This document shows, one piece after another, positions 39,302 through 49,254 of a DNA stretch of 64,000 bases. The translations under genes and the position numbers were made by a program. The stretch spans positions 3,782,001 to 3,846,000 of the forward strand of contig NZ_CP011868.1 in NCBI RefSeq assembly GCF_001294645.1, given 5' to 3'. A model generated the notes under the pieces. That model was not told where the DNA came from and ran no database searches. It worked only from the letters and a program-made list of their open reading frames with translations. Position 1 is the first letter of the stretch. Each line of letters opens with the position of its first letter. Source of the stretch: Pseudonocardia sp. HH130629-09 (GTDB lineage Bacteria > Actinomycetota > Actinomycetes > Mycobacteriales > Pseudonocardiaceae).

Positions 39302-39823
39302 GTGCCCGACCCCGTGTCCGCCCCGGTCCCCGACGTGATCGTCCGCCGCGCCCGCACCCGCGACGTCCGCCGGATCCGTGAGCTCGTCGACGAGTACGCG
39401 GGTACCGTCCTGCTGGCCAAGGAGACCGTCACCCTCTACGAGGCGGTCCCGGAGTTCCTGGTCGCCGAGGTCGACGGCGTGGTCGTCGGCTGCGGCGCGC
39501 TGCACGTGCTGTGGGAGGACCTGGGCGAGATCCGCACGGTGGCGGTGTCGCCGTCGGTGGTGGGCCGCGGGGTGGGGCACCGGATCGTCTCCGCGCTGAT
39601 CGACGGCGCGCGCGAGCTGGGCCTGGAGCGGCTGTTCGTGCTCACCTTCGAGAAGCAGTTCTTCGCCCGGCACGGTTTCGCCGAGATCGACGGGACCCCG
39701 GTGTCGGCCGAGGTGTTCGCGGCCATGCTGCGCAGCTACGACGCCGGCGTCGCCGAGTTCCTCGACCTCGCCCACGTCAAGCCGAACACCCTGGGCAACG
39801 TGCGGATGCTGCTCACCCTCTGA
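39302..39823 (+). CDS. argA: Amino-acid N-acetyltransferase, ArgA-like GNAT
   Basis: A 173-residue GNAT enzyme of the short ArgA type, starting arginine biosynthesis by acetylating glutamate. The acetyl-CoA loop is [20 protein letters not shown] (R/QxxGxG/A), and [20 protein letters not shown] is characteristic of the family. The start GTG gives [19 protein letters not shown]. It diverges from rimO with a gap of about 50 bases. The orientation and neighbours match the mycobacterial argA locus. Substrate is inferred from family and context. Confidence 0.88.
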   Translation: MPDPVSAPVPDVIVRRARTRDVRRIRELVDEYAGTVLLAKETVTLYEAVPEFLVAEVDGVVVGCGALHVLWEDLGEIRTVAVSPSVVGRGVGHRIVSALIDGARELGLERLFVLTFEKQFFARHGFAEIDGTPVSAEVFAAMLRSYDAGVAEFLDLAHVKPNTLGNVRMLLTL

Positions 39824-39892
39824 CCTCGGCCCGCGGCGGCCCGCCACGACCACCACCCACCCGAGCGCCCGGGCGGGGCTACCCTGGCCGCC

Positions 39893-40756
39893 ATGTCCGA
39901 CGGGGCCCGGCGCTGGCGTCCCTCCGCACGGCTGCGCCCGCTGGTGTCGGGGATCTGGTGCTGGTCCTCCCCGGCGGCCCCGGTGGGGACCCACCAGGGT
40001 GTGTCGAGCGCGCACCTGACGGTCGTGCTCCTGCTGGACGGCGCTCTGGACCTGATCGCCGCCCCGGATCCGCGACGCGGCCCCGGGCGCTTCACCGCCT
40101 CGGCCGCCGGCCTGCACGCCGCGCCCGCGGTCCTCGGCAGCGGCGGGGCCGCGCAGGCCGGGATGCAGCTGGAGATGACCTGGCGGGGCGCCCGCGCGCT
40201 GCTCGGGCTACCCGCCGGCGAGCTGGCCGGCGACGTCGTGGACCTCGCGCTGCTGCTGCCCGGGCTCGACGGCCTGCTGGACCGGCTGCGCGCGGCGCCG
40301 GACTGGGCCGCGCGCTGCGCCCTGCTCGACGCCGCGCTCTGCCGTCTCGCCGACGCCCGGGGCCGCCCGGTCGACCCGCCACCGGAGGTCGTCCGTGCCT
40401 GGGAGGTGCTGGTCCGCACCGGCGGGACCGCGCGGGTCGCCGACGTCGCCGGCGAGGTCGGCTGGTCCGAGCGGCACCTCGGCGAGCGGGTACGACGGGA
40501 GACCGGGCTCGGGACGAAGACCGCCGCCCGGGTCGTCCGGTTCGAGCGGGCGTGCACGCTCCTGCGCCGCCCGCTCGCCCCTCCGCTCGCCGAGCTGGCT
40601 GCGACCTGCGGGTAGGCCGACCAGCAGCACCTGGCCCGCGACTTCCGCGATCTCGCGGGGACGACCGCGCTGACCTGGCGCGCCGAACGGGTCCGACCGG
40701 CGGCTCCGATTCGTCCACGACCGCGGCACCCCGCCCCGGCACCCTCGCACCCATGA
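39893..40756 (+). pseudogene. AraC-family regulator interrupted by a nonsense codon
   Basis: The frame from 39893 encodes an AraC-type regulator: an N-terminal sensor part (LRPLVSGIWCWSS, HLTVVLLLDGALDLIAAP) and then DNA-binding helices (TARVADVAGEVGWSERHLGE, RRPLAPPLAELAATCG). The next codon is TAG at 40613-40615, where family members have Tyr (CGYADQ). In the same frame, ADQQHLARDFRDLAGTTALT continues the second helix-turn-helix to a stop at 40756, overlapping the next ATG. A single C-to-G change (TAC to TAG) therefore truncates the regulator. Confidence 0.8.
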
Positions 40757-41139
40757 GCGATCTGCCCGGCCTCTGGCCCAGCCTGTCCAGCCCCGACCCG
40801 CGCGCCCTGGTCACCTTCCTGACCTCGGCACTGGACTTCACCGAGCGCGCCGTCCACACCGGCGACGACGGCGCGATCGTCCACGCCGAGCTGGTACGCC
40901 CCGGGTCGACCGGCGCCCCCGGCGGCGTGATGCTCGGCCCCACCCACGACGGGTGCCGCCCGCCCGGCGGCGCCGCCGTCCATCTCGTGTGCGACGACCC
41001 GGACGCCCTGTTCGCCCGTGCCGTGGCGGCCGGCGCCACCGTCGTGCACGCGCCCTTCGACGCCGAGTACGGCAGCCGTCTGTTCGAGATCGCCGACCCG
41101 GACGGGAACCACTGGAGCGCGGGCACCTGGTACGAGTAG
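40753..41139 (+). CDS. VOC (glyoxalase) superfamily protein
   Basis: A 128-residue VOC fold protein with two beta-alpha-beta units: ALVTFLTSALDFTERAVHTG with IVHAELVRPG, and AAVHLVCDDPDALFARAVAA with LFEIADPDGNHWSAGTWY. The C-terminal DPDGNHW pattern is typical of the family, which includes antibiotic resistance proteins and dioxygenases. The ATG overlaps the stop of the disrupted AraC gene, so they formed an operon. Substrate unknown. Confidence 0.85.
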   Translation: MSDLPGLWPSLSSPDPRALVTFLTSALDFTERAVHTGDDGAIVHAELVRPGSTGAPGGVMLGPTHDGCRPPGGAAVHLVCDDPDALFARAVAAGATVVHAPFDAEYGSRLFEIADPDGNHWSAGTWYE

Positions 41140-41142
41140 CGC

Positions 41143-41604
41143 GTGGTCCGCCTCGCCCTGCACACCCCGGAGATCCCGCCGAACACCGGCAACGCGATCC
41201 GGCTCGCCGCGAACACCGGCGCCGAGCTGCACCTGGTCCGGCCGCTCGGCTTCTCCCTCGACGAACGCTCGGTGCGCCGGGCCGGGCTCGACTACGCCGA
41301 TCTCGCCGAGGTCGTCGTGCACGACGACACGGCCGCGTTCGCCGGCTGGGTGCGGGCCGCCGGGGCACGGGTGTTCGCGTTCGTGCCCGGCGCGCCGGTC
41401 CGCTACACCGACGTCGCCTACTCCGGCGGGGACGTGCTGCTGTTCGGCCGCGAGTCGACCGGGCTGCCGCCCGAGGTCGCGGCGGCGGACTGGGTGACGG
41501 GCACGGTGGCGCTGCCGATGCGGCCGTCGAACCGATCGCTGAACCTGGCCAACGCCGCCGCCGTCGCCGTCTACGAGGCGTGGCGGCAGCAGGGGTTCAG
41601 CTGA
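41143..41604 (+). CDS. trmL: tRNA (cytidine(34)-2'-O)-methyltransferase TrmL
   Basis: A 153-residue SPOUT methyltransferase that modifies the wobble base of leucine tRNAs. Typical patterns are LHTPEIPPNTGNAIRLAANT at the N-terminus, VLLFGRESTGLPPEV, and the C-terminal knot LPMRPSNRSLNLANAAAVAV. The GTG start lies three bases after the VOC gene stop, so it is part of that operon. Its stop overlaps the converging TetR-type gene by eight bases. Confidence 0.94.
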   Translation: MVRLALHTPEIPPNTGNAIRLAANTGAELHLVRPLGFSLDERSVRRAGLDYADLAEVVVHDDTAAFAGWVRAAGARVFAFVPGAPVRYTDVAYSGGDVLLFGRESTGLPPEVAAADWVTGTVALPMRPSNRSLNLANAAAVAVYEAWRQQGFS

Positions 41605-42456
41605 TCCCGTCGAGGAACCGGGCGATCCCGGTGTCGAACACCCGCTGCAGGTCGTACGGGTAGTCGCCGACCCGGCGCAGCGCGGGCCCGCCGTGACGGC
41701 GCAGCGCGGCCCGCAGCCCCGGGTCGTGCTCGGACCAGGTGTCGGCGTCGACGCCGGTGTCGGCCTGCGCCTCCTGCTCCGCGGCCAGGGTCAGCGCCAT
41801 CCCCCGCACGAATCCGGTCAGCGCCAGGTGCAGGTCGAACCGCTCCACCGGGTCCGCGACGACCTCCTCCAACGCGGCCAGCTCGAACTCGGCGAAGCGC
41901 AGCAGCGACGGCAGCGCCTGCGGCCGGGACAGCGACAGCACCCGCGCCAGCCACGGGTGCCGCCGGTGCACCCGCCACTGGGCGTGCGCCGCGCCCTCCA
42001 GCCGGGCCCGCCACGGCCCGTCGGCCGGGGCAGCACCAGCTCGGCGAAGACCGTCTCGAGCATCGCCAGCAGCAGCTCGTCCCGGCTGCGCACCAGCCGG
42101 TACAGCGACATCGTCGGCACGCCGAACGACCCGGCGAGACGCCGCATGGACAGCGCGGCGAGGCCCTCGTCGTCGGCGATGCCGATCGCGGTCCGCACCA
42201 GCCGGGCCGTGTCCGGCGCCGCAGCGGTGCCCGCAGGCCCAGTCGGCTCCGCCACCACCGACCCGACCCGCGCCGTCGTCCGCAGCAGCCCCTCCTCGCG
42301 CAGCCGGGTCAGCGCCCGGGCCGCGGTGGACATCGCGACACCGTGCTCGGCCACCAGCGCGCGCACCGACGGCGCGCGGTCCCCGGGCCGCAGATCCCCC
42401 GACTCGACACGGGCACGCACCGCGGCCGCGACCCGGTCCGTGGGCGAACCGTCCAC
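41597..42456 (-). pseudogene. GntR-TetR hybrid transcriptional regulator, frameshifted
   Basis: The N-terminal 70 residues are a GntR-type winged helix (DRVAAAVRARVESGDLRPGD, RALVAEHGVAMSTAARAL). A TetR-type helix-turn-helix follows (LSMRRLAGSFGVPTMSLYRL, RSRDELLLAMLETVFAELVL). At about 42020 the frame breaks. The remaining C-terminal domain (ADGPWRARLEGAAHAQWRVH, RPQALPSLLRFAEFELAALE) continues in the -1 frame to the stop at 41597. Restoring one C in CTGCCCCGG gives one protein of about 286 residues. The GTG at 42456 has AGGGAGG six bases upstream. It is divergent from an FAD monooxygenase it probably controls. Confidence 0.8.
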
Positions 42457-42468
42457 CGGCGACCTCCC

Positions 42469-42486
42469 TGTACCACCTGTGCCACT
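42469..42486. promoter_or_regulatory. Direct repeat in the regulator/monooxygenase gap
   Basis: TGTACCACC (42469-42477) is followed at once by TGTGCCACT (42478-42486), in the 96-base divergent gap close to the regulator start. It could bind the local GntR-TetR protein. This is a weak guess. Confidence 0.22.
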
Positions 42487-42552
42487 ACACGACACACGTC
42501 ATCGCAGCTAGCGGCGGCAGCCTCGACGCGTACACCGTACCGAGGAGGACGT

Positions 42553-43700
42553 ATGACCGACATCCTGATCAGCGGGGCCGGTATCGCCGGGACGACGCTC
42601 GCGTGGTGGCTGCGCCGGCGCGGTTTCCGCCCGGTCGTCGTCGAGTCGGCGCCGGGGCCGCGGCCCGGCGGGCAGGCCGTCGACGTCCGGGGGCCCGCGC
42701 TGACCGTCGTGGACCGGATGGGGCTCGGAGCCGCGCTGCGGGCCGCCCGCACCGCGATGGACGGCATGTCCCTGGTCGACGAGGACGGCACCGAGGTCTT
42801 CCGCAGCACCGCGGTGACTCTCACCGGGGGGCCGGTCGCGAGCGACGACGTCGAGATCCTCCGCGACGACCTCGCCGCGCTGCTCACCGGTGCGCTCGAC
42901 GGCGTCGAGCACCGGTGGGGCGACCGGGTCGTCGCGCTCGAACCGGACCCGGCCGGCGCCCGGGTGCGCTTCGCCTCCGGCACCGAGGAGCACTACGACC
43001 TCGTGGTGGGCGCCGACGGCCAGCACTCCGGCGTCCGGCGCCTGGCTCTCGGCCCCGACGACGACGGCCGGCTGGTCCCCCTCGGCCAGCACGTCGCCGT
43101 GTTCACCCTGCCCAACACCTTCGGGCTGCGCCGCTGGCAGGTGTTCCTCCAGCGTCCGGACGCGATGGCCGGGCTCTACACCGCGCACGACGACACCGAG
43201 GTCCGGGTGATGCTCGGCTTCTCCGACCCGGACGCCACCTACCACCACCGCGACCTCGGGGCGCAGCGCGCGCTGGTGACGCGGCACTTCGCCGGCGGGG
43301 GCTGGTGGCTGCCGGAGCTGCTCGCGGGGATGGACCGCGCCGAGGACCTGTACCTCACCCCGATCACCCAGGTCCGGCTGCCGACCTGGTCGCGCGGTCC
43401 GGTCGCGCTCCTCGGCGACGCCGCCTGGTCCCCCACACTGCTGTCCGGTCAGGGCACCACGCTCGCCGTGGTCGGCGCCTACGTGCTGGCCGGGGAGCTC
43501 GCGCGCTCCAGCGGCGATCCCGGACCGGCGGCCGCCGCCCACGAGCGGCGGATGCGCGGCTGGGTGGAGGCCAACCAGGAGCTGGCGCTGACCAACGCCG
43601 CGCGGGTCCGGGACCTCACCGCCCCGGACGCCGCCGCTCCCGGGCTCGTCGAGCACTGGGCCGCGACCGCGGCGACGGCCTCACGCTCCCCGAGTACTGA
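42553..43700 (+). CDS. FAD-dependent aromatic monooxygenase (frameshift near C-terminus)
   Basis: A class-A flavoprotein hydroxylase of about 380 residues. The FAD-binding N-terminus is ILISGAGIAGTTLAWWLRRR (GxGxxG), then VVESAPGPRPGGQAVDVRGP; DLVVGADGQHSGVRRL is the DG motif, and GPVALLGDAAWSPTLLSGQG the GD motif. GAGGAGG precedes the ATG. The original frame would run past the gene into the antisense of yceI. The expected ending DGLTLPEY and stop at 43700 are in the -1 frame from about 43671, so one G has been lost. The substrate is unknown. The neighbour regulator suggests inducible detoxification. Confidence 0.85.
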
Positions 43701-43716
43701 GCGCGCCGTGCGGGGG

Positions 43717-44592
43717 TCAGGACTGCCGGACCGCCTGCACGTCGAGCTGGATCCGGATCGTCGACCCGACCACCGGCAGGCCCTTGGCGATGGTCTGCTG
43801 CCAGTTGAGCGTGTAGTGCTCCCGGTGCAGCTGGGTGGTGGCGATCGCGCCGACCCGGTCGCCGTTCCACTCCGCCGAGCCCAGGAAGGTGGTGTCCAGC
43901 GAGACGTCGCTGGTCAGGCCGTGCAGGGTCAGGTCACCGTCCACCGTCCACCGGTTCCCGCCGTGCGCGGCGAAGCGCACGCTGGAGAAGCGCAGCTCGG
44001 GGAAGCGCTCGACGTCGAGGAAGTCGGCGGAGCGCAGGTGGGTGTCGCGGGCGGCGACGTTGGTGTCGACGCTGGCCGCGTCGATCACGACGTCCACCGA
44101 GGACTCCTCGAACGGCTCGGCGATCCGGATCTGCCCCTGGAACCGGTTGAACCGGCCGTACACCTTGGACATCCCGATGTGCCGGGCGACGAAGCGGACC
44201 GAGCTGTGGTCGCCGTCGATGACGAAGACACCGGGTCGCGGCGGGCGCAGCGCCGGGTCCTCACCGAGGACGATGTGGCCCATGTCGGCGTGCTCGCCCC
44301 ACGACACCTCGACGACGTCGGTGACCTGCTGGTAGCCGCCCGCCTCGACCCGCACCCGGTACCGGCCGGGCATCAGCGACGCGGCGAACCGGCCGAACGG
44401 GTCGGTCTCGACGTACACGGCACGCCGGTCCGCGGGGTCCAGCACGGACACCTCGGTGCCGGCCAGCGCACCGCCCTGCTGGTCGCGGACCTGGCCGGAC
44501 AGCACCCCGCCGGTCAGCGGAATCGGGACGAGGGCGTGCCGGTCGGTGGTGCCCCGCGCCGGGCGACGACGGTCCTTCTTCCTCCAGAACAC
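43717..44592 (-). CDS. YceI family protein with N-terminal carboxypeptidase-regulatory-like domain
   Basis: A 291-residue protein in two parts. Residues 30-115 look like a carboxypeptidase-regulatory-like beta-sandwich (GGVLSGQVRDQQGGALAGTE, GRYRVRVEAGGYQQVTDVVE). Residues 125-291 are a YceI lipocalin-like barrel (SSVRFVARHIGMSKVYGRFN, HLRSADFLDVERFPELRFSS, DLTLHGLTSDVSL). YceI barrels bind isoprenoid-type lipids. No signal peptide is seen. The GTG at 44592 is preferred because GGGGAGG lies upstream; the frame extends to 44631. Confidence 0.85.
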   Translation of the reverse strand: MFWRKKDRRRPARGTTDRHALVPIPLTGGVLSGQVRDQQGGALAGTEVSVLDPADRRAVYVETDPFGRFAASLMPGRYRVRVEAGGYQQVTDVVEVSWGEHADMGHIVLGEDPALRPPRPGVFVIDGDHSSVRFVARHIGMSKVYGRFNRFQGQIRIAEPFEESSVDVVIDAASVDTNVAARDTHLRSADFLDVERFPELRFSSVRFAAHGGNRWTVDGDLTLHGLTSDVSLDTTFLGSAEWNGDRVGAIATTQLHREHYTLNWQQTIAKGLPVVGSTIRIQLDVQAVRQS

Positions 44593-44767
44593 CAGCCAGT
44601 ACCTCCCCTGCCCGGCGTCGACGGGCAGCACGACGTGCGATCACCGGTCGGCGACCCGAGGCCACTGTGGCACGAACGTGACCGTCCCGTTAAGCCGTGA
44701 GCCCGAAATGTCGATCACCGGCGGTGTCGGGATCATCACCGCCCGAGACCGTCACCCGGCGGGGGGG

Positions 44768-47347
44768 TCACTCGTCGTCGTCGGCGATCTCGCCGCCGTC
44801 GGCGGTCCCGCCGCCCCGGATCAGGAGGAGTGCGCCCTCCAGCTCGTCCGGCTTGACCAGCACGTCGCGGGCCTTCGAGCCCTCCGAGGGCCCGACGATG
44901 TTGCGGGTCTCCAGCAGGTCCATCAGCCGGCCCGCCTTCGCGAACCCGACCCGCAGCTTGCGCTGCAGCATCGACGTCGACCCGAACTGCGAGGTGACGA
45001 TCAGCTCAGTGGCCTGCAGCAGCAGGTCGAGGTCGTCGCCGATGTCGGCGTCGATCTCCTTCTTCTCGCCGGCCTTCTGCGCGGTGACGCCCTCGGTGTA
45101 GCTGGGCTCTGCCTGCTCCTTGGTGAACGCGACGACCTTGGAGATCTCGTCGTCGTCGACGAAGGCGCCCTGCATGCGGACCGGCTTGCCGGCACCCATC
45201 GGCAGGTAGAGCGCGTCGCCCATGCCGATCAGCTTCTCCGCACCCGGCTGGTCGAGGATGACCCGGCTGTCGGTCAGCGACGACGTCGCGAACGCCAGCC
45301 GGGACGGGACGTTGGTCTTGATCAGACCGGTGACGACGTCCACCGACGGCCGCTGGGTCGCCAGGATCAGGTGGATCCCGGCGGCACGCGCCTTCTGGGT
45401 GATCCGGACGATCGCGTCCTCGACGTCGCGCGGGGCGGTCATCATGAGGTCGGCGAGCTCGTCGACGATGCACATGATGTACGGGTAGGGCCGGTACACC
45501 CGCTCCGATCCGGGCGGGGCGGTGATCTCCCCGGTGCGGACCTTGCGGTTGAAGTCGTCGACGTGCCGGACCCGGTTGGCCTGCATGTCCTGGTAGCGCT
45601 GCTCCATCTCCTCCACCAGCCAGGCCAGCGCCGCGGCGGCCTTCTTCGGCTGGGTGATGATGGGAGTGATCAGGTGCGGGATGCCCTCGTAGGGCGTCAG
45701 CTCGACCATCTTCGGGTCGATGAGGATCATCCGGACCTCGTCCGGCGTGGCCCGGGTCAGCAGCGACACCAGCATCGAGTTGACGAAGCTGGACTTGCCG
45801 GAGCCGGTGGAGCCCGCGACCAGCAGGTGCGGCATCTTCGCCAGGTTCGCGACGAGGTAGTGGCCCTCGATGTCCTTGCCCAGGCCGATGCCCATCGGGT
45901 GCTGCTCGGCGCGGGCGTTGCCCGAGCGCAGGACGTCGCCGAGGCGGACCATCTCGCGGTCGGTGTTGGGCACCTCGATGCCGACGGCGGACTTGCCCGG
46001 GATCGGCGCGAGGAGCCGCACGTTGTCGTTGGCGACGGCGTAGGCGAGGTTGCGCTGCAGCTGGGTGATCTTCTCGACCTTCACCGCCGGGCCGAGCTCG
46101 ATCTCGTAGCGGGTGACCGTCGGGCCGCGGGTGAAGCCGGTGACCTGGGCGTCGACGTTGAACTGGTCGAGGACCCCGGTGATTGCCTCGATCATCGCGT
46201 CGTTGGCGGAGCTGCGGGACTTCGGCGGCGGACCGGACTCCAGGGTGTCAGCCGGCGGCAGGATGTACTCGGTGTCGGACTGCGGCTGGCGGATCGCCAT
46301 CGAGAGCTGCTCGCCCTCGATCGGCTCGTCGGCCACCTGCGGCGTCTCGACGACGGGCTTGCGCGGCTTCTTCGCCGGCGGCGCGGCGGCCGCGGGGACG
46401 TCCTCCTCCGGGGCACCGGGCAGCGACGGGTCCACCGGGGCCGGGGCGTGCTCGCCCTCCTCCACCCGGAACGCGTCGGCCTCCGCGGCGCCCTGCCTGC
46501 GCCGCGCCGGGCGACGCCGCTTCGGGGTCTGGTCGGCGTCCTCGGCACGGCCCTCCCGCTCGGCGACGGCGTCGGCCACCGTGCGCGGGCGGTCCGCGCC
46601 GGACTCGCCCTCGCCGGCCTGCTCGGGCGGCAGCTGCCCGGTGAGCCTGCGGACACGGTCCGGCAGCTCCCGCACCGGGATCCCGGTGACCAGCAGCACC
46701 GAGTACAGGGTCAGCAGGACGAGGACGGGGACGGCCGTCCACAGGCTGAGCCCGGCCTTCAGCGGGGTCCCCGCGACGTAGCCGAGCGCGCCGCCCGCAC
46801 CGCGCCAGGCATCGGGCTCGGCGGGCGCTCCGGCCGCCAGGTGCACCAGCCCGAGCACGCCGAGGGCGAGCAGCAGGCTGCCGGTCACGATCCGCGGCCG
46901 GGCCTCCGGGTGCCCCTCGGTGGTGACCAGCACGATGCCGATGCCCAGCAGGATCGCCGGCAGCGCGACACCGGCCTGTCCCATCACCGCCTGCACGAGG
47001 AAGGTGAACCAGTAGCCGACCGAGCCACCGGCCTGCCACCACAGCCCGGCGGCGGCGATGACGGCGAGCACGAGCATGCCGAACCCGATGCCGTCGCGGC
47101 GGTGCGCGGGGTCGATCTCGCGGGTGCGCCCGACCGCGCGCCCGGAGGCGCGGACGGTCTTGGCCACCCCCCGGCCGACCGCGTCGATCCCGCGGTCGAC
47201 CAGGTCGGGGCCCTGGCGCCGGGCCGGCGGCCTCCGGCCTGCCGACGGACGCCTGCGGGCGGCGGACGCACGCGAGCCCGACCGCCCCGAGCCGCGGCCC
47301 GCGGCCGCAGTCGTGGTGGTCCTGCCCGTGCCCGTGCGTCCTGCCAT
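44768..47347 (-). CDS. ftsK: DNA translocase FtsK
   Basis: FtsK pumps DNA at the septum to clear chromosome ends during division. The 859-residue protein has a basic N-terminus and about four to five membrane helices within residues 70-240 ([37 protein letters not shown]). An acidic and Pro-rich linker runs to about 380. The motor follows, with Walker [12 protein letters not shown] near residue 512 and [13 protein letters not shown] as Walker B. The C-terminal gamma winged helix ([20 protein letters not shown]) reads the orienting sequences. It lies downstream of rnj, with hairpins between. Confidence 0.96.
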   Translation of the reverse strand: MAGRTGTGRTTTTAAAGRGSGRSGSRASAARRRPSAGRRPPARRQGPDLVDRGIDAVGRGVAKTVRASGRAVGRTREIDPAHRRDGIGFGMLVLAVIAAAGLWWQAGGSVGYWFTFLVQAVMGQAGVALPAILLGIGIVLVTTEGHPEARPRIVTGSLLLALGVLGLVHLAAGAPAEPDAWRGAGGALGYVAGTPLKAGLSLWTAVPVLVLLTLYSVLLVTGIPVRELPDRVRRLTGQLPPEQAGEGESGADRPRTVADAVAEREGRAEDADQTPKRRRPARRRQGAAEADAFRVEEGEHAPAPVDPSLPGAPEEDVPAAAAPPAKKPRKPVVETPQVADEPIEGEQLSMAIRQPQSDTEYILPPADTLESGPPPKSRSSANDAMIEAITGVLDQFNVDAQVTGFTRGPTVTRYEIELGPAVKVEKITQLQRNLAYAVANDNVRLLAPIPGKSAVGIEVPNTDREMVRLGDVLRSGNARAEQHPMGIGLGKDIEGHYLVANLAKMPHLLVAGSTGSGKSSFVNSMLVSLLTRATPDEVRMILIDPKMVELTPYEGIPHLITPIITQPKKAAAALAWLVEEMEQRYQDMQANRVRHVDDFNRKVRTGEITAPPGSERVYRPYPYIMCIVDELADLMMTAPRDVEDAIVRITQKARAAGIHLILATQRPSVDVVTGLIKTNVPSRLAFATSSLTDSRVILDQPGAEKLIGMGDALYLPMGAGKPVRMQGAFVDDDEISKVVAFTKEQAEPSYTEGVTAQKAGEKKEIDADIGDDLDLLLQATELIVTSQFGSTSMLQRKLRVGFAKAGRLMDLLETRNIVGPSEGSKARDVLVKPDELEGALLLIRGGGTADGGEIADDDE

Positions 47348-47361
47348 GTCACACACGGTAG

Positions 47362-47384
47362 CCCGGTTCGGTGATCGAACCGGG
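47362..47384. terminator. Small hairpin between rnj and ftsK
   Basis: CCCGGTTCG and CGAACCGGG pair over nine bases with a GTGAT loop, 15 bases before the ftsK start. With the hairpin at 47398-47422 it separates rnj from ftsK. Confidence 0.5.
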
Positions 47385-47397
47385 GACCGACGCGGCA

Positions 47398-47422
47398 GTG
47401 GAGGGGTCGACGACCCCTCCAC
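47398..47422. terminator. rnj terminator hairpin
   Basis: The 12-base arms GTGGAGGGGTCG and CGACCCCTCCAC flank a single A, so a 10-base stem with a small loop can form. It begins five bases beyond the rnj stop. Confidence 0.6.
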
Positions 47423-47426
47423 ACGC

Positions 47427-49181
47427 TCACACCGCGATGACCGTGGGGACGATCATGGGGCGGCGACGGTAGGTGTCGGACACCCAGCGGCCGACCACGC
47501 GCCGCACGCCCTGGGCGATCCGGTGCGGGTCGGTGACGCCCTCGTTCTCCAGCCGGGACAGCTCGTCCTCGACCAGCGCCTGGGCGGCGTCGAGCGCCTT
47601 CGGGTCGTCGGAGAACCCGCGCCCGGACAGCGTCGGGCGCGACAGCGCGCGGCCGGTCTTGTGGTCGATCGCCACGTTGATCGCGATGAAACCGCCCTCG
47701 CCGAGCGCGATGCGGTCACCGAGCGTGGTCTCTCCCACATCGCCGACCGACAGCCCGTCGACGTAGACCTGCCCGACCTCGACCCGGCCGGTGATCGCCG
47801 CGCGGCCGTCGACGAGGTCGACGACCACGCCGTTCTCCGCGATGACCACCGACTCCTCCGGCACCCCCGTGCGACGCGCGAGCGCGGCGTTGGCCCGCAG
47901 GTGGCGCCACTCCCCGTGCACCGGCATGACGTTCGACGGGCGCACCGCGTTGTAGAGGAACAACAGCTCGCCGGCCGGGGCGTGCCCGGAGACGTGCACC
48001 TTGGCGTTGCCCTGGTGCACGACGGTGGCGCCGAGCCGGGTCAGCCCGTTGATCACGCCGAAGACGGCGGTCTCGTTGCCGGGGATCAGCGAGCTGGCCA
48101 GGATGATCGTGTCGTCCGGGCGGATCGTGATGCTGCGGTGGTCCCCGCGCGCCATCCGGGACAGCGCGGCGAGCGGCTCACCCTGCGATCCGGTGGAGAC
48201 GAGCACCAGCTTCTCGTCGGGCAGGCGCATCGCCTCGTCGATGTCGACGAGCAGCCCCGGCGGGATGTTCAGCAGCGAGTGGTCGTCGGCCAGGCCCATG
48301 TTGCGGACCATGGACCGCCCGGTCAGGCACACCTTGCGGCCGTGGGCCTGCGCGGCGTCGAGCACCTGCTGGACACGGTGCACGTGGCTGGCGAAGCAGG
48401 CCAGGATGATGCGCGACGGCGCCCGGCGGACCAGGTCGGAGATGACCGGCCCGATGTCGGCCTCGGGGGTGACGAAGCCCGGCACCTCGGCGTTGGTGGA
48501 GTCGACCAGGAACAGGTCGACGCCCTCCTCGCCCAGCCGGGAGAACCCGCCCAGGTCGGTGAGCCGCCCGTCGAGCGGGAGCTGGTCGAGCTTGATGTCA
48601 CCGGTGTGCAGCAGCAGCCCGGCGGGCGTGCGGACGGCGACGGCGACGGCGTCGGGGATCGAGTGGTTGACCGCGAAGTACTCGCAGTCCCACCCGCCGT
48701 GGGAGACGCGGTCGCCCTCGCGGATCTCCTGCAGGTGCGGGGTCAGGCGGTGCTCCTTGCACTTCGCCGCGACCAGGGCGAGCGTGAACCGGGACCCGAC
48801 GACGGGGATGTCCGGGCGCATCCGCAGCAGCCACGGCACGGCACCGATGTGGTCCTCGTGGCCGTGGGTGAGCACGAGCGCGTCGATGTCGTCGAGGCGG
48901 TCCTCGATGGTGCGGAAGTCGGGCAGGATCAGGTCGATGCCCGGCTCGGAGTCGGAGGGGAACAGCACGCCGCAGTCGACGATGAGCAGCCGGCCCTCGT
49001 ACTCGAAGACGGTCATGTTGCGACCGACCTCACCGATGCCGCCGAGCGCGTAGACGCGCAGGCCACCCTGCGCGAGGGCGGGTGGCGGGCCGTCCGGGAG
49101 CTCCGGACGCTCGATGTGCTCCGGCGGCGCGGAGAGCGACCGGCCGGGCCGGTTGCGTCGGTCGTTGCGCTGGGGACTCAC
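47427..49181 (-). CDS. rnj: Ribonuclease J
   Basis: A metallo-beta-lactamase/beta-CASP ribonuclease that matures and decays RNA with endo- and 5'-exonuclease activity. The 584-residue protein has [20 protein letters not shown], the zinc motif [12 protein letters not shown] (HxHxDH), [16 protein letters not shown], and the beta-CASP signatures [18 protein letters not shown] and [13 protein letters not shown]. The GTG at 49181 is preferred, with a weak GAGG upstream. It follows dapA by 73 bases, a pairing common across actinobacteria. Confidence 0.94.
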   Translation of the reverse strand: MSPQRNDRRNRPGRSLSAPPEHIERPELPDGPPPALAQGGLRVYALGGIGEVGRNMTVFEYEGRLLIVDCGVLFPSDSEPGIDLILPDFRTIEDRLDDIDALVLTHGHEDHIGAVPWLLRMRPDIPVVGSRFTLALVAAKCKEHRLTPHLQEIREGDRVSHGGWDCEYFAVNHSIPDAVAVAVRTPAGLLLHTGDIKLDQLPLDGRLTDLGGFSRLGEEGVDLFLVDSTNAEVPGFVTPEADIGPVISDLVRRAPSRIILACFASHVHRVQQVLDAAQAHGRKVCLTGRSMVRNMGLADDHSLLNIPPGLLVDIDEAMRLPDEKLVLVSTGSQGEPLAALSRMARGDHRSITIRPDDTIILASSLIPGNETAVFGVINGLTRLGATVVHQGNAKVHVSGHAPAGELLFLYNAVRPSNVMPVHGEWRHLRANAALARRTGVPEESVVIAENGVVVDLVDGRAAITGRVEVGQVYVDGLSVGDVGETTLGDRIALGEGGFIAINVAIDHKTGRALSRPTLSGRGFSDDPKALDAAQALVEDELSRLENEGVTDPHRIAQGVRRVVGRWVSDTYRRRPMIVPTVIAV

Positions 49182-49254
49182 AGGGGTTCGTGCCTCACAT
49201 GGGTTCGTGTTCTCTGGTTCGTGTTCTGGGGTCCGCTTCCCGGCGGGCACCCGC

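Noticed and set aside
42343..44700. A single 785-codon gene covering the FAD monooxygenase and beyond
   Set aside because: After about 43670 it runs antisense to the well-supported YceI gene. The expected ending DGLTLPEY lies in the next frame, so a frameshift is the better reading.
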